NCBI GenBank assembly: GCA_034436355.1
Contig: DAOTVQ010000040.1
Location: 1-64,000, forward strand
DNA length: 64,000 nt
DNA from: CP2-2F sp034436355
Lineage (GTDB): Bacteria; Chloroflexota; Anaerolineae; Aggregatilineales; UBA2796
Direction of reading: 5' to 3'
Made by a program: the position numbers and the translations under genes. The notes beneath the pieces were generated by a model that saw nothing but the letters and a program-made list of their open reading frames with translations, was not told the DNA's origin and did no database searches. Positions 1 to 8,652 of the stretch are shown here, one piece after another (position 1 is the stretch's first letter; every line of letters starts with the position of its first letter).

Positions 1-108
1 GCGCTGCACGTTGATCTGCCGCGCACGGTAGACAACTGCCATGCCGCCTTCCCCAAGCAGCCCGATGATTTCATAATTGCCGATCCGCTCGCCCGTTAAT
101 CGTAACAT
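1..108 (-). CDS. Ser/Thr protein kinase, N-terminal fragment
   Basis: Thirty-six codons of a minus-strand gene that runs off the left edge. The translation begins MLRLTGERIGNYEI and contains the glycine-rich ATP loop LGEGGMAVVYRA, the hallmark of PknB-type bacterial Ser/Thr kinases, which bind ATP through this loop and phosphorylate cytoplasmic targets. Only kinase subdomain I is visible, so the catalytic loop, any membrane segment and any sensor domain lie outside the window. The ATG at 108-106 is the only usable start in this frame before the motif. An AAGGAG lies at 130-135, about 21 bases upstream, which is unusually far. Family assignment is firm; the specific role is unknown. Confidence 0.8.
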   Translation of the reverse strand, partial: MLRLTGERIGNYEIIGLLGEGGMAVVYRARQINVQR

Positions 109-146
109 GCATTCACCATAGGTAACTTTCTCCTTCGCATAGTTTG

Positions 147-152
147 AGTATA
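147..152 (-). promoter_or_regulatory. Candidate -10 box for the kinase gene
   Basis: The minus strand reads AAGCTATACT here, a good -10 hexamer about 40 bases before the kinase ATG. No convincing -35 is seen. TATACT recurs before other genes in the window. Confidence 0.35.
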
Positions 153-251
153 GCTTGTGTTGTGTTCCATGCTATAGGGCCTTAATTACTTTGCCGCTTT
201 CATAATCACCCTACGTATAACAAAATAATCACAGCCTTTGGGCATATTAAA

Positions 252-288
252 CAAAAGCAGAGTCACCTTGAAAGCGACTCTGCTTTTG
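252..288 (-). terminator. Intrinsic terminator of the SH3 protein gene
   Basis: A perfect 13-bp inverted repeat (252-264 with 276-288, 11-nt loop). On the minus strand the hairpin ends GCTTTTGTTTAA, a U-rich tail, and it lies about 30 bases beyond the stop of the gene at 319-1251. It could also stop plus-strand transcription. Confidence 0.8.
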
Positions 289-318
289 TGTTAGGACATC
301 AGGTTGACTTCCGCGTAA

Positions 319-1251
319 CTAGCCCACAATCGGCAGGCTTGCCAGCCGCAACCCGTCATTGAAGGTGAAGAAACGCGCCGCAACCCAGCCTGCCACGCCG
401 TTATAGTTCACCAAAATCCAGCCGCTGTTGGCGCTGCGCCCATAAACTGGAACCGTCGCTTGCCACGGCACGCGCCCGATCCGTGCGCTGGCAGTGGTTG
501 GCGCAGCGCGCAGATTAACGGTGAAGCGCGCCGTGACTGAACCTAGGGGCAAGGTTGGCACCACGGCACCAGTCACCTGTTGGCTGCGATCAATGCGCGT
601 TGGCTCATGCAGCAAACCGTTAATCGGCATATCCATATCGCTGGCACGTACCCACACCAGATTTTCACCACCAACGTAAAGTGCCACCCATACACCATCT
701 GCCGTTCGGTAAATGCCCGTGAACTCCCGCCCGGCGGTAAGGCGCAGCCCGATAGGTGCCCCGTTTGGCGTGCCATACAGCACGGTTTCCGTCCGCGTGA
801 AGCCCTTCACACCTTGCGGCAGCAAGCTGGCGAAATACGCAGCGCGGCTGATGGGCGCAAGGCAAGCCGAGTCAGCGCGCATTTCTGCCAGCACACCGAC
901 AGGACGTGCCATGAAGTCCGTGTCGAGGATGCGGAATGTGATCGGATTTTGGGCGGGTGTGGCAAAGGTGTAGGGCAAATTGACAACAGTTGCCGTCTCG
1001 GTGGCGTTCACCATCCGCACGGAGTCTTCACTGTAGAGCAGTGTGCCAAGTCCATCGCGCACTTCGTAGCGCAGGCGGTCAAAGCCGTTGGCATCGTTTG
1101 TGTAGCCCTGCATGGTGAATTTCACCGAGAAATGGCTGCATGTGGCGTGGAAGCGTTCAATGAGCGGCACACTTGCCGCCGCGCTGGGCATGCTGGGCAG
1201 CATGGCAAATGCCAACGCCGCCGCCATGACGAATAAAACAGCTTTTCTCAT
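319..1251 (-). CDS. Secreted protein with C-terminal SH3b domain
   Basis: A 310-residue protein with a Sec signal peptide (MRKAVLF, then an alanine/leucine-rich core ending near residue 26, PSAAAS). Residues about 30-130 resemble an all-beta sandwich with no recognised motif. A bacterial SH3-like (SH3b) domain lies near 240-298, with the typical VNLRAAP start, a central SGWILVNYNG strand and a GWVAARF end. SH3b domains usually bind peptidoglycan or act as wall-associated modules, so an extracytoplasmic location is likely. A second, weaker SH3-like stretch (TETVLYGTPNGAP to WVRASD) spans about 153-205. It is monocistronic, with a strong terminator downstream and a transpeptidase gene upstream in the same direction. 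No catalytic residues are evident; a structural or wall-binding role is inferred. Confidence 0.75.
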   Translation of the reverse strand: MRKAVLFVMAAALAFAMLPSMPSAAASVPLIERFHATCSHFSVKFTMQGYTNDANGFDRLRYEVRDGLGTLLYSEDSVRMVNATETATVVNLPYTFATPAQNPITFRILDTDFMARPVGVLAEMRADSACLAPISRAAYFASLLPQGVKGFTRTETVLYGTPNGAPIGLRLTAGREFTGIYRTADGVWVALYVGGENLVWVRASDMDMPINGLLHEPTRIDRSQQVTGAVVPTLPLGSVTARFTVNLRAAPTTASARIGRVPWQATVPVYGRSANSGWILVNYNGVAGWVAARFFTFNDGLRLASLPIVG

Positions 1252-1380
1252 TACAACATCCCTCTCGTCTCAAGTTCGGTAGGTACTTTTAGTCCACACG
1301 GGTTTACGCAAGTGCTGACTAACCACTATACCGTTTTACTTGTTGAAAAGTGACGCACAGTTTTCCAGTATGGGCAAAAA

Positions 1381-2931
1381 TCAGCGCTGAATCTCGACCA
1401 CAACGCCGTCTTCTGCCCACGCATAGAGCGCTTGCGCATTGGCTGAACTCAGCAGGATGCAGCCGTAGGTTACAGGACGCCCTAGCGCGTTTTCCCACAG
1501 CACTTGCGTGCCGCCGCGTGAGGGAAAGCCGTGTATGCCGTTGAAAAAGCCCGGCACTGCTTCATAGATGCTGAGGAAACTCGGCATATAGAGATTCCAA
1601 TTGCTGGCATAGGCGGTGCCATCATGCGATTGCACCTGATAGACACCGGGCTGCGTTGGGCTGCTGCTGATGCCGGTTGAAGTTGCCCATTCCCATTTCA
1701 CCTGCCCATTCTCATAGACCCACATCCGCTGCCGTGCGATGCTCACCACAATCCGCTTGTTCGGCACGACGGGCAGCGGCAACAGTTCATCTTTGGAAGG
1801 GATGGTGATCACTTGCCCAACGCGCAGCGCTTCTAGATTCACGGATGGGTTGGCGCGCTGAATGCGGAACATCTGCACACCGACTTTCCACGCGATGCTG
1901 CCAAGTGTATCGCCATGCTGCACTGTATATTGTGTTGGCGCGTTGTAGGCGCGTGTCTCGGCATCGGTGCGGTGTTTGCTCAATGCCTTTTGCAGCGCGC
2001 TGACTGCCTCCGTCACTTTGATAAACTGCCCATCCCCAAGTGTTGCGCTCTGTGTATTCAGATAGGCGCTGAGTGGTGCCCCTTCCACGCCAAAAACGAC
2101 GCCTTGTGGTGTGTTTTCGGTTGTTAGCCAGCGTCCCCACTCATTCGGCGGAATGTGCCACGTCAGCCCTTGATTGGTGACGGGATTATAGATGTTCAAG
2201 CTGAGCGGCGTTGCCAGCAAAGCGCCTGCCTGTGCCAGCAGCGGCGCTGAGTCGGTGACGCTTGGCTGCACATCGCGCATGACCACATCTAGCGCGCCAT
2301 CGGTAAGCTCTGCGGCAGCACCTGCCAAACGGCTGAGCGTCGCGCCTGTTTCAAGGGCGCGTCCTGCTGCTGCCGCCACAGGCACCAGCGCATTTCCTTC
2401 CATGCGGATGGTGGCATTGCGCGGGGCAAGGTTCACCATCTCGGCAAGCAGCGCCATACCTTGCGCCGCATGGCTCGGATCAACGCTAAGAACAGGCGCG
2501 ATCTTTGCTGTGCCAATGATGCCCAGCAGCACTGACCCTTCACCACGCCCATAACGCATGGCGCGCTGTGCAGTTGCCTGTGCGTTCACCGTGATGCCAA
2601 GCATATCGGCGGGGACGCGCCATGTGCGGTCGCCATCACGCACAGTGATGTGCTGCCATGCAGCCTCAATAGCGGCAGCCGCTGCCGCTTCTGTCATCCC
2701 GCCAAGCGCCACACTGCCCACCGTCACCGTCGGCAGAATGTTGCCGCTGCCTAGCACCAACATAAGTCCAAACGCAACGGCAAGAAAGCTCATCAGGGTC
2801 AGGAATCCGACAGCGCCTATGCCAATCATCAGCATAGCGGGCGTAATTTTGAAAGGTGTGCGCCTGACGGCTTTAGGGCGAGCCGCACGCTCTAAAGGGC
2901 GCTGCGGCGGCACGGGATATGGGCGTTGCAT
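1381..2931 (-). CDS. Membrane-anchored L,D-transpeptidase with LysM domain
   Basis: From the ATG at 2931 this is 516 residues. That start has GGGAG six bases upstream; a GTG 30 bases earlier would add ten residues but has no good SD. Order of parts: a Pro/Arg-rich cytoplasmic tail, one membrane helix (about 31-62), a VanW/PG-binding-like region (about 65-300), a LysM module (about 335-380; QYTVQHGDTLGSIAW) and a YkuD-type L,D-transpeptidase domain (about 394-515). YkuD enzymes cross-link peptidoglycan through a catalytic cysteine. The upstream His (GIHGF) and the Cys are present, but the usual SHGC signature reads TYGC (Cys about 491), so the residue normally His before Gly-Cys is Tyr. Activity is therefore plausible but not assured. 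It would act on the outer face of the membrane. Confidence 0.85.
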   Translation of the reverse strand: MQRPYPVPPQRPLERAARPKAVRRTPFKITPAMLMIGIGAVGFLTLMSFLAVAFGLMLVLGSGNILPTVTVGSVALGGMTEAAAAAAIEAAWQHITVRDGDRTWRVPADMLGITVNAQATAQRAMRYGRGEGSVLLGIIGTAKIAPVLSVDPSHAAQGMALLAEMVNLAPRNATIRMEGNALVPVAAAAGRALETGATLSRLAGAAAELTDGALDVVMRDVQPSVTDSAPLLAQAGALLATPLSLNIYNPVTNQGLTWHIPPNEWGRWLTTENTPQGVVFGVEGAPLSAYLNTQSATLGDGQFIKVTEAVSALQKALSKHRTDAETRAYNAPTQYTVQHGDTLGSIAWKVGVQMFRIQRANPSVNLEALRVGQVITIPSKDELLPLPVVPNKRIVVSIARQRMWVYENGQVKWEWATSTGISSSPTQPGVYQVQSHDGTAYASNWNLYMPSFLSIYEAVPGFFNGIHGFPSRGGTQVLWENALGRPVTYGCILLSSANAQALYAWAEDGVVVEIQR

Positions 2932-3102
2932 TGGTACTCCCGCCAAATTTACAGCCTTCACGAAGGATTAGACTCACTATAGCACAGTTTGCCCAACGCC
3001 TGCCCAACGCTTGCCATACGCTCAGATGGTTTTTGCCTAAACCTTTGAAAAAGCACATCGGCTGCGTTTACCAAGCCCTAACCGATTTGTGCGATCAGGC
3101 TG

Positions 3103-3111
3103 TGCTATACT
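3103..3111 (+). promoter_or_regulatory. Extended -10 promoter for the lipoprotein operon
   Basis: TGTGCTATACT contains TG-C-TATACT, an extended -10, about 43 bases before the lipoprotein ATG at 3154. The -35 region is weak. It would drive the three overlapping genes 3154-6847. Confidence 0.55.
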
Positions 3112-3153
3112 ACGCGCTGGGTGAAGAAAATCACGAAATAAATGAGGAATCCT

Positions 3154-4002
3154 ATGCACAGCCTGCGAATTTTAGTCGGGCTAGTGAGCCTTAGCCTGCT
3201 GCTTGCTGCTTGTGGTGGCGCACCGAGCGCCACACCCACGCCACCGCCCGATCCGCGTGCGCTGCTCAGCCGTGCTGCCGATGATATTCAAGCGGTTAAT
3301 GCGCTGCGCTTCAAATTGCAACTGACGGGTGCGCCTGCCTTCATTGATGACGCCGATTTGATCTCGTTCGGCAGTGCCGATGGCGTCTACGTTGCGCCTG
3401 ACAAAATCAGCGCCAAAGTGAGCGCCGCTGTCGCTGGGGTGGCAGGGCAAATTGATATTGTGGCAGTTGGTAACGATCAATATATGAAACACCTGCTGCT
3501 GACGGCAAACCGCTGGCTGAACATGCAGTTCTCGCCCGGCTTCAACGCTGATACGCTCATCCGTGGCGACTTAGGCATCAAGTATGCCCTGAATGCGCTG
3601 ACCGATCTCACCTATCATGGCGTGGTAGATTTATTCGGCACGCCTGTCCATCACATCAGCGGCACGGCAAGCGTTGCCGATATTAGCGCCGTCACCGTTA
3701 ACCTGATCCGCGGTACGGGCAACGCCAACGCCGATATCTACATCAACGTGGCAACAGGGCAAGTGGAGCGCATTGTGTTGGTGCAGCCCGAAACCGTGAC
3801 CGACCAGCACCCAGAGCCAACCACCTGGATTATGGAACTTTTTGATTATGGGGATCGTTCTATCAGCGTAGAAGTGCCACAGGCGGAGACGCCACCAAAC
3901 GCCACACCCGGCGTTTTGAGCGTTCCCGGTGCGCTGCCAACGCCGCAGGCAAACCCTGAAGCAACAGCAGCGCCAACCGCTGAGGCAACGCAAGCGCCAT
4001 GA
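3154..4002 (+). CDS. LppX/LprG-like lipoprotein
   Basis: The ATG at 3154 is chosen over 3142 because GAGG sits six bases before it; this gives 282 residues. A lipoprotein signal ends in the lipobox LLAAC (Cys about residue 20), followed by a Pro/Thr linker. Residues about 35-230 resemble the LppX_LprAFG family, a cone-shaped fold with a hydrophobic pocket that shuttles lipids or glycolipids at the cell envelope. The C-terminal 45 residues are Pro/Ala/Thr-rich and probably disordered. The stop codon overlaps the ATG of an MFS exporter. In actinobacteria LprG-type lipoproteins are encoded with an MFS exporter (Rv1410-type), so the pairing supports a joint lipid or drug export role. That functional transfer is inference; the lipoprotein nature is clear. 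Confidence 0.75.
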   Translation: MHSLRILVGLVSLSLLLAACGGAPSATPTPPPDPRALLSRAADDIQAVNALRFKLQLTGAPAFIDDADLISFGSADGVYVAPDKISAKVSAAVAGVAGQIDIVAVGNDQYMKHLLLTANRWLNMQFSPGFNADTLIRGDLGIKYALNALTDLTYHGVVDLFGTPVHHISGTASVADISAVTVNLIRGTGNANADIYINVATGQVERIVLVQPETVTDQHPEPTTWIMELFDYGDRSISVEVPQAETPPNATPGVLSVPGALPTPQANPEATAAPTAEATQAP

Positions 4003-5747
4003 CCAGCACCGCTGTTGAAGTGCCGAGTGTGGTCGGCAGCGAAACGCCGATCAACACACACCTGACAGAGCGCCGTCGTTGGCTAATCATCGCGTTGGTG
4101 TTGGTGCCGGTCTTTGTCGGCTCGCTCGACCTGACCATCATCTCTGCCATTCTGCCAGAGGTGCTGATCAAGCTCAACATCCCGATTGATACCAATCTGG
4201 GATCGGCGGCATGGATGGTGACAGGTTACCTGCTCGCCTACACGGTCAGCATGGCACTGATGGGACGCTTTTCGGATATGGTGGGCAGGCGCGGCGCATT
4301 TTTGGTGTGTCTGGCGCTGTTCATCATTGGCTCGTGGTGGGTGGCAACCGCGCACCTGTTCCCAACAGCGCTGCTCAATGATATTGCGCGGCGCTACCTT
4401 GGTCAACGCCCCGACCTGAATCAGCTTACGCTGCTGGCGGTCATCATCGGGCGCGTGATTCAGGCGTTGGGTGCCGGCGCGGTGGTGCCAGTCAGCCTTG
4501 CGCTGGTGGCTGATCTGTATCCGCCGCAGCGGCGTGCCGCAGCCGTTGGGTTCGTTGGCGCAATGGATACGCTCGGCTGGGTGCTAGGGCATCTGTATGG
4601 CGGCTTGATGGTCGGCTTCTTCCAGCAGCATGGCGAAGCAATTCGGCTGTGGCTGGCAGGGCTTGGCTTAGCGCTGCCAGCACCTGATTGGCGCACGCTC
4701 TTTTGGATCAATGTGCCGTTGGGCGTCTTCGCCTTTGTGCTGATGCTGTTCGCCCTGCGCGGTGTGCAGCATCCGACCAGCAAAGGGCGCTTTGATGTGA
4801 TCGGCGGGCTGCTGATCGCGGCGGCGCTGACCTGCCTTGTGCTTGGGCTTGGCGGCAACACGGATGTGACCGGCGCCACCAGCCTCCAAGCACTGGAAGC
4901 GCAGGCGAGCGAGTCACCTTACGATGTGCCACTGCTCTTGGCAGCGGCGGCGATCTTTGGCGGCTTTCTGCTCTGGGAATGGCGGCACAAGCATCCTATC
5001 TTGGAACTACACCTGTTCCGCCAGCGCGCTGTGAGTGCGGCAACGCTCACCAACTTGCTGATCGGCTTCCTGCTGATGCTTGGCTTGGTCAGTGTGCCAC
5101 TGCTCATCAACTTGCGCGCCGAGAATGCCAGTGCGGAATCCATTGCACGGGCGGCAGAGCGCGCCGGCATCTTGCTCTCAGCGCTGACGATTCCGATGGC
5201 GTTGGCAGCCGTGCCGGGTGCGCTGCTTTCGGGCAGAATTGGCTTTCGGAACACGACACTGCTCGGCATCCTGATGGCGATCAGCGGTTTTTTGCTCTCA
5301 GGCAGCACGTGGCGCGCCGAAACAGCTGAACTGCTGATGGGCTTGCACTTGGTGCTGATCGGGATTGGCTTGGGCTTGACCATCGCGCCGATAGGTACGG
5401 TGGTCATCAATGCCGTAGATGCCAGCCGACGCGGTGTTGCCTCTGCCTTGGTGCTGATCATGCGCTATCTGGGCATGACGATTGCCATTCCAAGCATGAC
5501 GACCTACGCGCTCAGCCGCTTGAACTACATGGTCAGCCTTGCCCGTGAGTCCTTTGGGCGAGACTGGGTGGCAGAGCAGATTCAGCGCGAGTCGGTGCGC
5601 GTCTACTTCGAGTCGGGCGTGGCAGTCATTGCAGAGATGCTCTTGATCGGCGCGCTGATCGGCGTTGTGGCACTTCTACCCGCTTTGTGGCTGCGCGGCA
5701 AGCAGCCGCAGACCGAAGACACGAACGAGACGGAGTATAACACATGA
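3999..5747 (+). CDS. MFS transporter, DHA2 (14-TM) family
   Basis: A 582-residue integral membrane protein. The ATG overlaps the lipoprotein stop (ATGA), implying translational coupling. Motif D1-like LDLTIISAILP begins at residue 43, and motif A (GRFSDMVGRRG, about 89-99) lies in the first cytoplasmic loop. Repeated hydrophobic segments fit the 14-helix EmrB/QacA drug:H+ antiporter branch. Between helices 3 and 4 there is a longer loop (LFPTALLNDIARRYLGQ, continuing to about 145) that is not typical of short DHA2 members, and another extra-membrane loop lies near 290-310. With the LprG-like lipoprotein encoded before it, the probable role is proton-driven export of a hydrophobic compound or lipid. 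The substrate cannot be named from sequence. Confidence 0.88.
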   Translation: MTSTAVEVPSVVGSETPINTHLTERRRWLIIALVLVPVFVGSLDLTIISAILPEVLIKLNIPIDTNLGSAAWMVTGYLLAYTVSMALMGRFSDMVGRRGAFLVCLALFIIGSWWVATAHLFPTALLNDIARRYLGQRPDLNQLTLLAVIIGRVIQALGAGAVVPVSLALVADLYPPQRRAAAVGFVGAMDTLGWVLGHLYGGLMVGFFQQHGEAIRLWLAGLGLALPAPDWRTLFWINVPLGVFAFVLMLFALRGVQHPTSKGRFDVIGGLLIAAALTCLVLGLGGNTDVTGATSLQALEAQASESPYDVPLLLAAAAIFGGFLLWEWRHKHPILELHLFRQRAVSAATLTNLLIGFLLMLGLVSVPLLINLRAENASAESIARAAERAGILLSALTIPMALAAVPGALLSGRIGFRNTTLLGILMAISGFLLSGSTWRAETAELLMGLHLVLIGIGLGLTIAPIGTVVINAVDASRRGVASALVLIMRYLGMTIAIPSMTTYALSRLNYMVSLARESFGRDWVAEQIQRESVRVYFESGVAVIAEMLLIGALIGVVALLPALWLRGKQPQTEDTNETEYNT

Positions 5748-6847
5748 AATACCTAATCTGGGCGCTGATTGTCGCCTTTGCACTTACCCTGCTGCCAACG
5801 CACAGCACAGCGGCTGCCAACCCAAACCGTTTGGTTGGCACGCGCTGGAAATTGCTTGCCTTTGGTGCGGAAAACGCGCCAAGCGCACCCATCGGTCAGC
5901 AGTCCATAACGCTCAATTTGGGCGCGGATGCCATCGGTGGTTCGGGCGGCTGCAATACCTACGGTGGCAATTACACGGTGAATGGCGAAACAATCAGCTT
6001 CAAGGAAATCTTCAGCACCTTGATTGCCTGTGAGCCGCTGGCAATCACGCAGCAAGAACAGGCATATTTCCAAGCCTTAGGCGCAGCTACACGCTTCCGC
6101 TTTGAGGATGGTCTGCTGATCATCAGCTATGGGAACGGCGAAGTGCTGATCTTCACGCGCCTGATCGATCTGGTAGATAGCCAGTGGCGCTTGATTAACT
6201 ACAGCGCGCCGAGCGCAGAGATCGCGCTGCCCGATTCACCTGCGATCACTCTATCGCTGACCGCAGATCGGGCAAGTGGTTCAGGCGGCTGCAACAGCTA
6301 CACCGCCGCACTGACCTACGCCGAAGATCGGCTTAGCTTTGGGCAAATCGCCAGCACAGAGATGGCTTGCGATGAACCGATCATGACGATGGAAACAACA
6401 TACTTTGAGGCGCTGGCAAAAGTCGGGCGCTACCAGATTGTGGATGGGCAGCTTGTGCTGCTCAGCGACGATGGACAGCGCCTAACGTTCGTCCGCCTGC
6501 CAACCTTCACCGAGTCAGCGTGGCGGTTGGTCACCTACGGCGCGCCGAACAACCAGATCGCCGTGGCAGAGGCTGAGATCACGCTCAGCTTTGCCGAAGG
6601 GCGTGCGGCTGGTTCAGGCGGCTGCAATCAGTATAGCGCGCCGTTCACGGTAGCAGGTGACTCGCTGAGCTTTGGTACTGTGGTCAGCACGCGGCGGGCT
6701 TGCCTAAGCACCGCCCTGAGCCAACAAGAGCAAGCCTACTTCCGAGCGTTGGAGACAGTGCTATACTACACGCAGACGGGCGATTCGCTAATGCTCCACT
6801 ACGCTGATAACCAGACGTTGGTCTTTAAGCGCGCCAACGCAGAGTAA
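5744..6847 (+). CDS. Secreted protein with three META/HslJ domains
   Basis: 367 residues; the ATG overlaps the MFS stop (ATGA). A signal peptide covers residues 1-24 (ending STAAANP). Three consecutive copies of a roughly 110-residue META domain follow, each with W(R/K)L near its start, a central GSGGCN signature followed by a tyrosine, and a later Ala-Cys (IACEP, MACDE, RACLS). The paired cysteines in each copy probably form a disulphide, which fits an exported protein. META domains occur in E. coli HslJ, a heat-inducible outer-membrane protein linked to novobiocin resistance; biochemical function is unknown. Genetic coupling to an exporter is consistent with an envelope or resistance role, but this is inference. 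Confidence 0.85.
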   Translation: MKYLIWALIVAFALTLLPTHSTAAANPNRLVGTRWKLLAFGAENAPSAPIGQQSITLNLGADAIGGSGGCNTYGGNYTVNGETISFKEIFSTLIACEPLAITQQEQAYFQALGAATRFRFEDGLLIISYGNGEVLIFTRLIDLVDSQWRLINYSAPSAEIALPDSPAITLSLTADRASGSGGCNSYTAALTYAEDRLSFGQIASTEMACDEPIMTMETTYFEALAKVGRYQIVDGQLVLLSDDGQRLTFVRLPTFTESAWRLVTYGAPNNQIAVAEAEITLSFAEGRAAGSGGCNQYSAPFTVAGDSLSFGTVVSTRRACLSTALSQQEQAYFRALETVLYYTQTGDSLMLHYADNQTLVFKRANAE

Positions 6848-6905
6848 TGAGCAGTGTTCCAGAACACTACTCCCAACCAGAGGCAAGTTGAAACAGTGTT
6901 AAGAC

Positions 6906-7034
6906 TATGCACGTGCCGCTGACCCAAACTTGCCTGCAGAAAAGGCAAAGCGCACCCTCACACTTGACGATGATGGCGAACTAGCAGACGATCACGCTGA
7001 CTCGGCGGTGCAAGTGCGTAACGAGCTGCCATAA
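6906..7034 (+). pseudogene. Decayed duplicate of the 3' end of the next gene
   Basis: Reading from 6906 in frame gives a peptide ending ADDHADSAVQVRNELP then TAA, closely matching the C-terminus of the gene at 7079-7669 (ADDHADSAVQARNG then TAG). Relative to the intact copy it lacks 18 bases (six residues, VPLDEL). The lost segment sits between two copies of CGAACT in the intact gene, so slippage between those short repeats explains it. No start, SD or upstream coding part remains. It is a remnant of a tandem duplication and is not expected to be translated. Confidence 0.75.
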
Positions 7035-7078
7035 TCTGCGTATAGAGAAGCACAACAAAACTTGAGAGGGTGTGTAGA

Positions 7079-7669
7079 ATGACAACCTTAAGCAGCACTG
7101 ACTTTGACGAACGTGACTTGATCGAGAACCGCGAAGGGCGCTTGAGCGAACGCCAGAAACGTCGCCTGCGCCAAAATGGATTCACACAAGCTGGTATATG
7201 GTTAACAGTAGCCGCTTTTAGCCTGCTAGTTGCTGGGCTTGCGGCGGGGCATACTAACGTTTTCCTCATGTTGATCAGCGGCATATTTGGGGTGTTCTCG
7301 GCTGGGGTGGCAAGTGTTGCTTTCACCCGTATGCGTGAGGATGCCAATCTGGGGCAAGTTGCCCGCCTTGAAGGCGCTATCAAGCTAAATATCACGCCTA
7401 TACAAGGGGTTGCACTTTACAGCGTTAAGGTAGGTGGGCGCACCTTCCACATTCATCAGAAACTGCTGCTCAGCTTGCGCGATGGCGATCACTACACCGC
7501 CTACTACGCGCCGAAATCTGGCACGCTGCTGGCAATTGAGCCAAGCCTGCCCTTGGAGCAGGTGAAGGGCAAGCGTAAACTGGCACTTGGCGATGACGGC
7601 GAACTGGTGCCGCTGGACGAACTAGCAGACGATCACGCTGACTCGGCGGTGCAAGCGCGCAACGGATAG
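7079..7669 (+). CDS. Small membrane protein of unknown function
   Basis: 196 residues from the ATG at 7079, with GAGAGGG eight bases upstream; the in-frame GTG at 7070 overlaps the SD and is rejected. The N-terminus is charged and probably cytoplasmic (to about 37). Two adjacent hydrophobic helices (about 38-58 and 60-82) form a hairpin, followed by a soluble C-terminal region with a beta-rich core (SVKVGGRTFHIHQKLL) and an acidic tail. The layout, a charged N-terminus, a helical hairpin and a small beta domain, resembles several uncharacterised bacterial membrane proteins, but I do not recognise the family. The truncated duplicate just upstream shows that the locus was once a tandem pair. 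Confidence 0.6.
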   Translation: MTTLSSTDFDERDLIENREGRLSERQKRRLRQNGFTQAGIWLTVAAFSLLVAGLAAGHTNVFLMLISGIFGVFSAGVASVAFTRMREDANLGQVARLEGAIKLNITPIQGVALYSVKVGGRTFHIHQKLLLSLRDGDHYTAYYAPKSGTLLAIEPSLPLEQVKGKRKLALGDDGELVPLDELADDHADSAVQARNG

Positions 7670-7773
7670 TTATCCCTGCGTAAATTTGATTATAAAACAC
7701 TTTTCTTATGGGAAGCCTGTGCGCAGTTTGCTGATAATCTGCCCAAAGCAGCGCTTTAGGGAGAAAACGCAGT

Positions 7774-8640
7774 ATGACCACGCACAGTACAATGACCGAC
7801 AAAACCGTCCTGATCACAGGCGCAACCAACGGCATCGGCAAAGCGGCGGCGCACGCACTTGCCAAACAGGGCGCGCACGTCCTGATTGTTGGGCGCAACC
7901 CGCAAAAATGCGCCGAAACTGTTGCAGAGATTCAGCGCAGCACAGGCAATCAGGCGGTGGAGGCGCTCACAGCCGATTTATCATCCTTGGCAGAGGTGCG
8001 CCGCCTTGCCGATCAGGTGAAGGCAGCCTGCCCGCGCCTCAATGTGCTGCTGAACAATGCTGGCGCCTACTATCATACACGCCAAAACAGCGCTGATGGC
8101 TATGAGATGAGCTTTGCGCTCAACCATCTGAGCTATTTCTACCTGACAGTGCTGCTGCTTGATTTGGTGAAGGCAAGCGCACCCGCCCGCGTGATCAATG
8201 TCTCATCCAACGCGCATATGTTTGCGAAACTCAACCTGACCGATCCGCACGATCCGAAACGCTACAACGGCTTTCGCATCTACAGCGAGACCAAATTAGC
8301 GAATGTTGCTTTCACCTATGCACTAGCACGCCGCTTGCAAGGGACAGGTGTAACAGCCAACGCGATGCATCCCGGCCTTGTGCGAACAGGCTTTGGTCAC
8401 AATACCAGCGGTTTTATAACACGGATGTTTACTGCGTTGCAGCGTTTTGGTCTGACGCCTGAACAGGGCGCGGATACAGCCGTTTATCTGGCGTCGTCAC
8501 CTGATGTGGAAGGTGTTACGGGCAAATATTTCACTAAGCGGCAGGCAAGACCAAGCAGCCGTGCCTCTTACGACCAGCAAGCAGGCGAGGCATTGTGGGC
8601 GCTCAGTGAACGCCTGATCGCCGAAAAGCAGCCTGCCTAA
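7774..8640 (+). CDS. Short-chain dehydrogenase/reductase
   Basis: 288 residues, a classical SDR oxidoreductase. The N-terminal Rossmann motif TGATNGIG (about 15-22) binds NAD(P), and Arg in VGRNP suggests NADP preference. LLNNAG stabilises the central sheet. Catalytic Ser is in NVSSNAH and the YxxxK pair is in YSETK (about residue 170). Overall resemblance is to retinol dehydrogenase/WWOX-like SDRs, which reduce carbonyls on lipophilic substrates. GGGAG lies about 11 bases before the ATG. A second in-frame Met six codons later is possible. Substrate unknown. Confidence 0.9.
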   Translation: MTTHSTMTDKTVLITGATNGIGKAAAHALAKQGAHVLIVGRNPQKCAETVAEIQRSTGNQAVEALTADLSSLAEVRRLADQVKAACPRLNVLLNNAGAYYHTRQNSADGYEMSFALNHLSYFYLTVLLLDLVKASAPARVINVSSNAHMFAKLNLTDPHDPKRYNGFRIYSETKLANVAFTYALARRLQGTGVTANAMHPGLVRTGFGHNTSGFITRMFTALQRFGLTPEQGADTAVYLASSPDVEGVTGKYFTKRQARPSSRASYDQQAGEALWALSERLIAEKQPA

Positions 8641-8650
8641 ACAGGCTTTG
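8630..8650 (+). terminator. Weak convergent terminator between SDR and udk
   Basis: AGCCTG (8630-8635) pairs with CAGGCT (8642-8647), overlapping the SDR stop. On the minus strand the hairpin is followed by GCTTTTC, so it may serve udk better than the SDR gene. Confidence 0.4.
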
Positions 8651-8652
8651 GG

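Noticed and set aside
580..1236. Plus-strand ORF of 218 residues opposite the SH3 protein
   Set aside because: Antisense shadow; the minus-strand gene has a signal peptide and SH3 domain.
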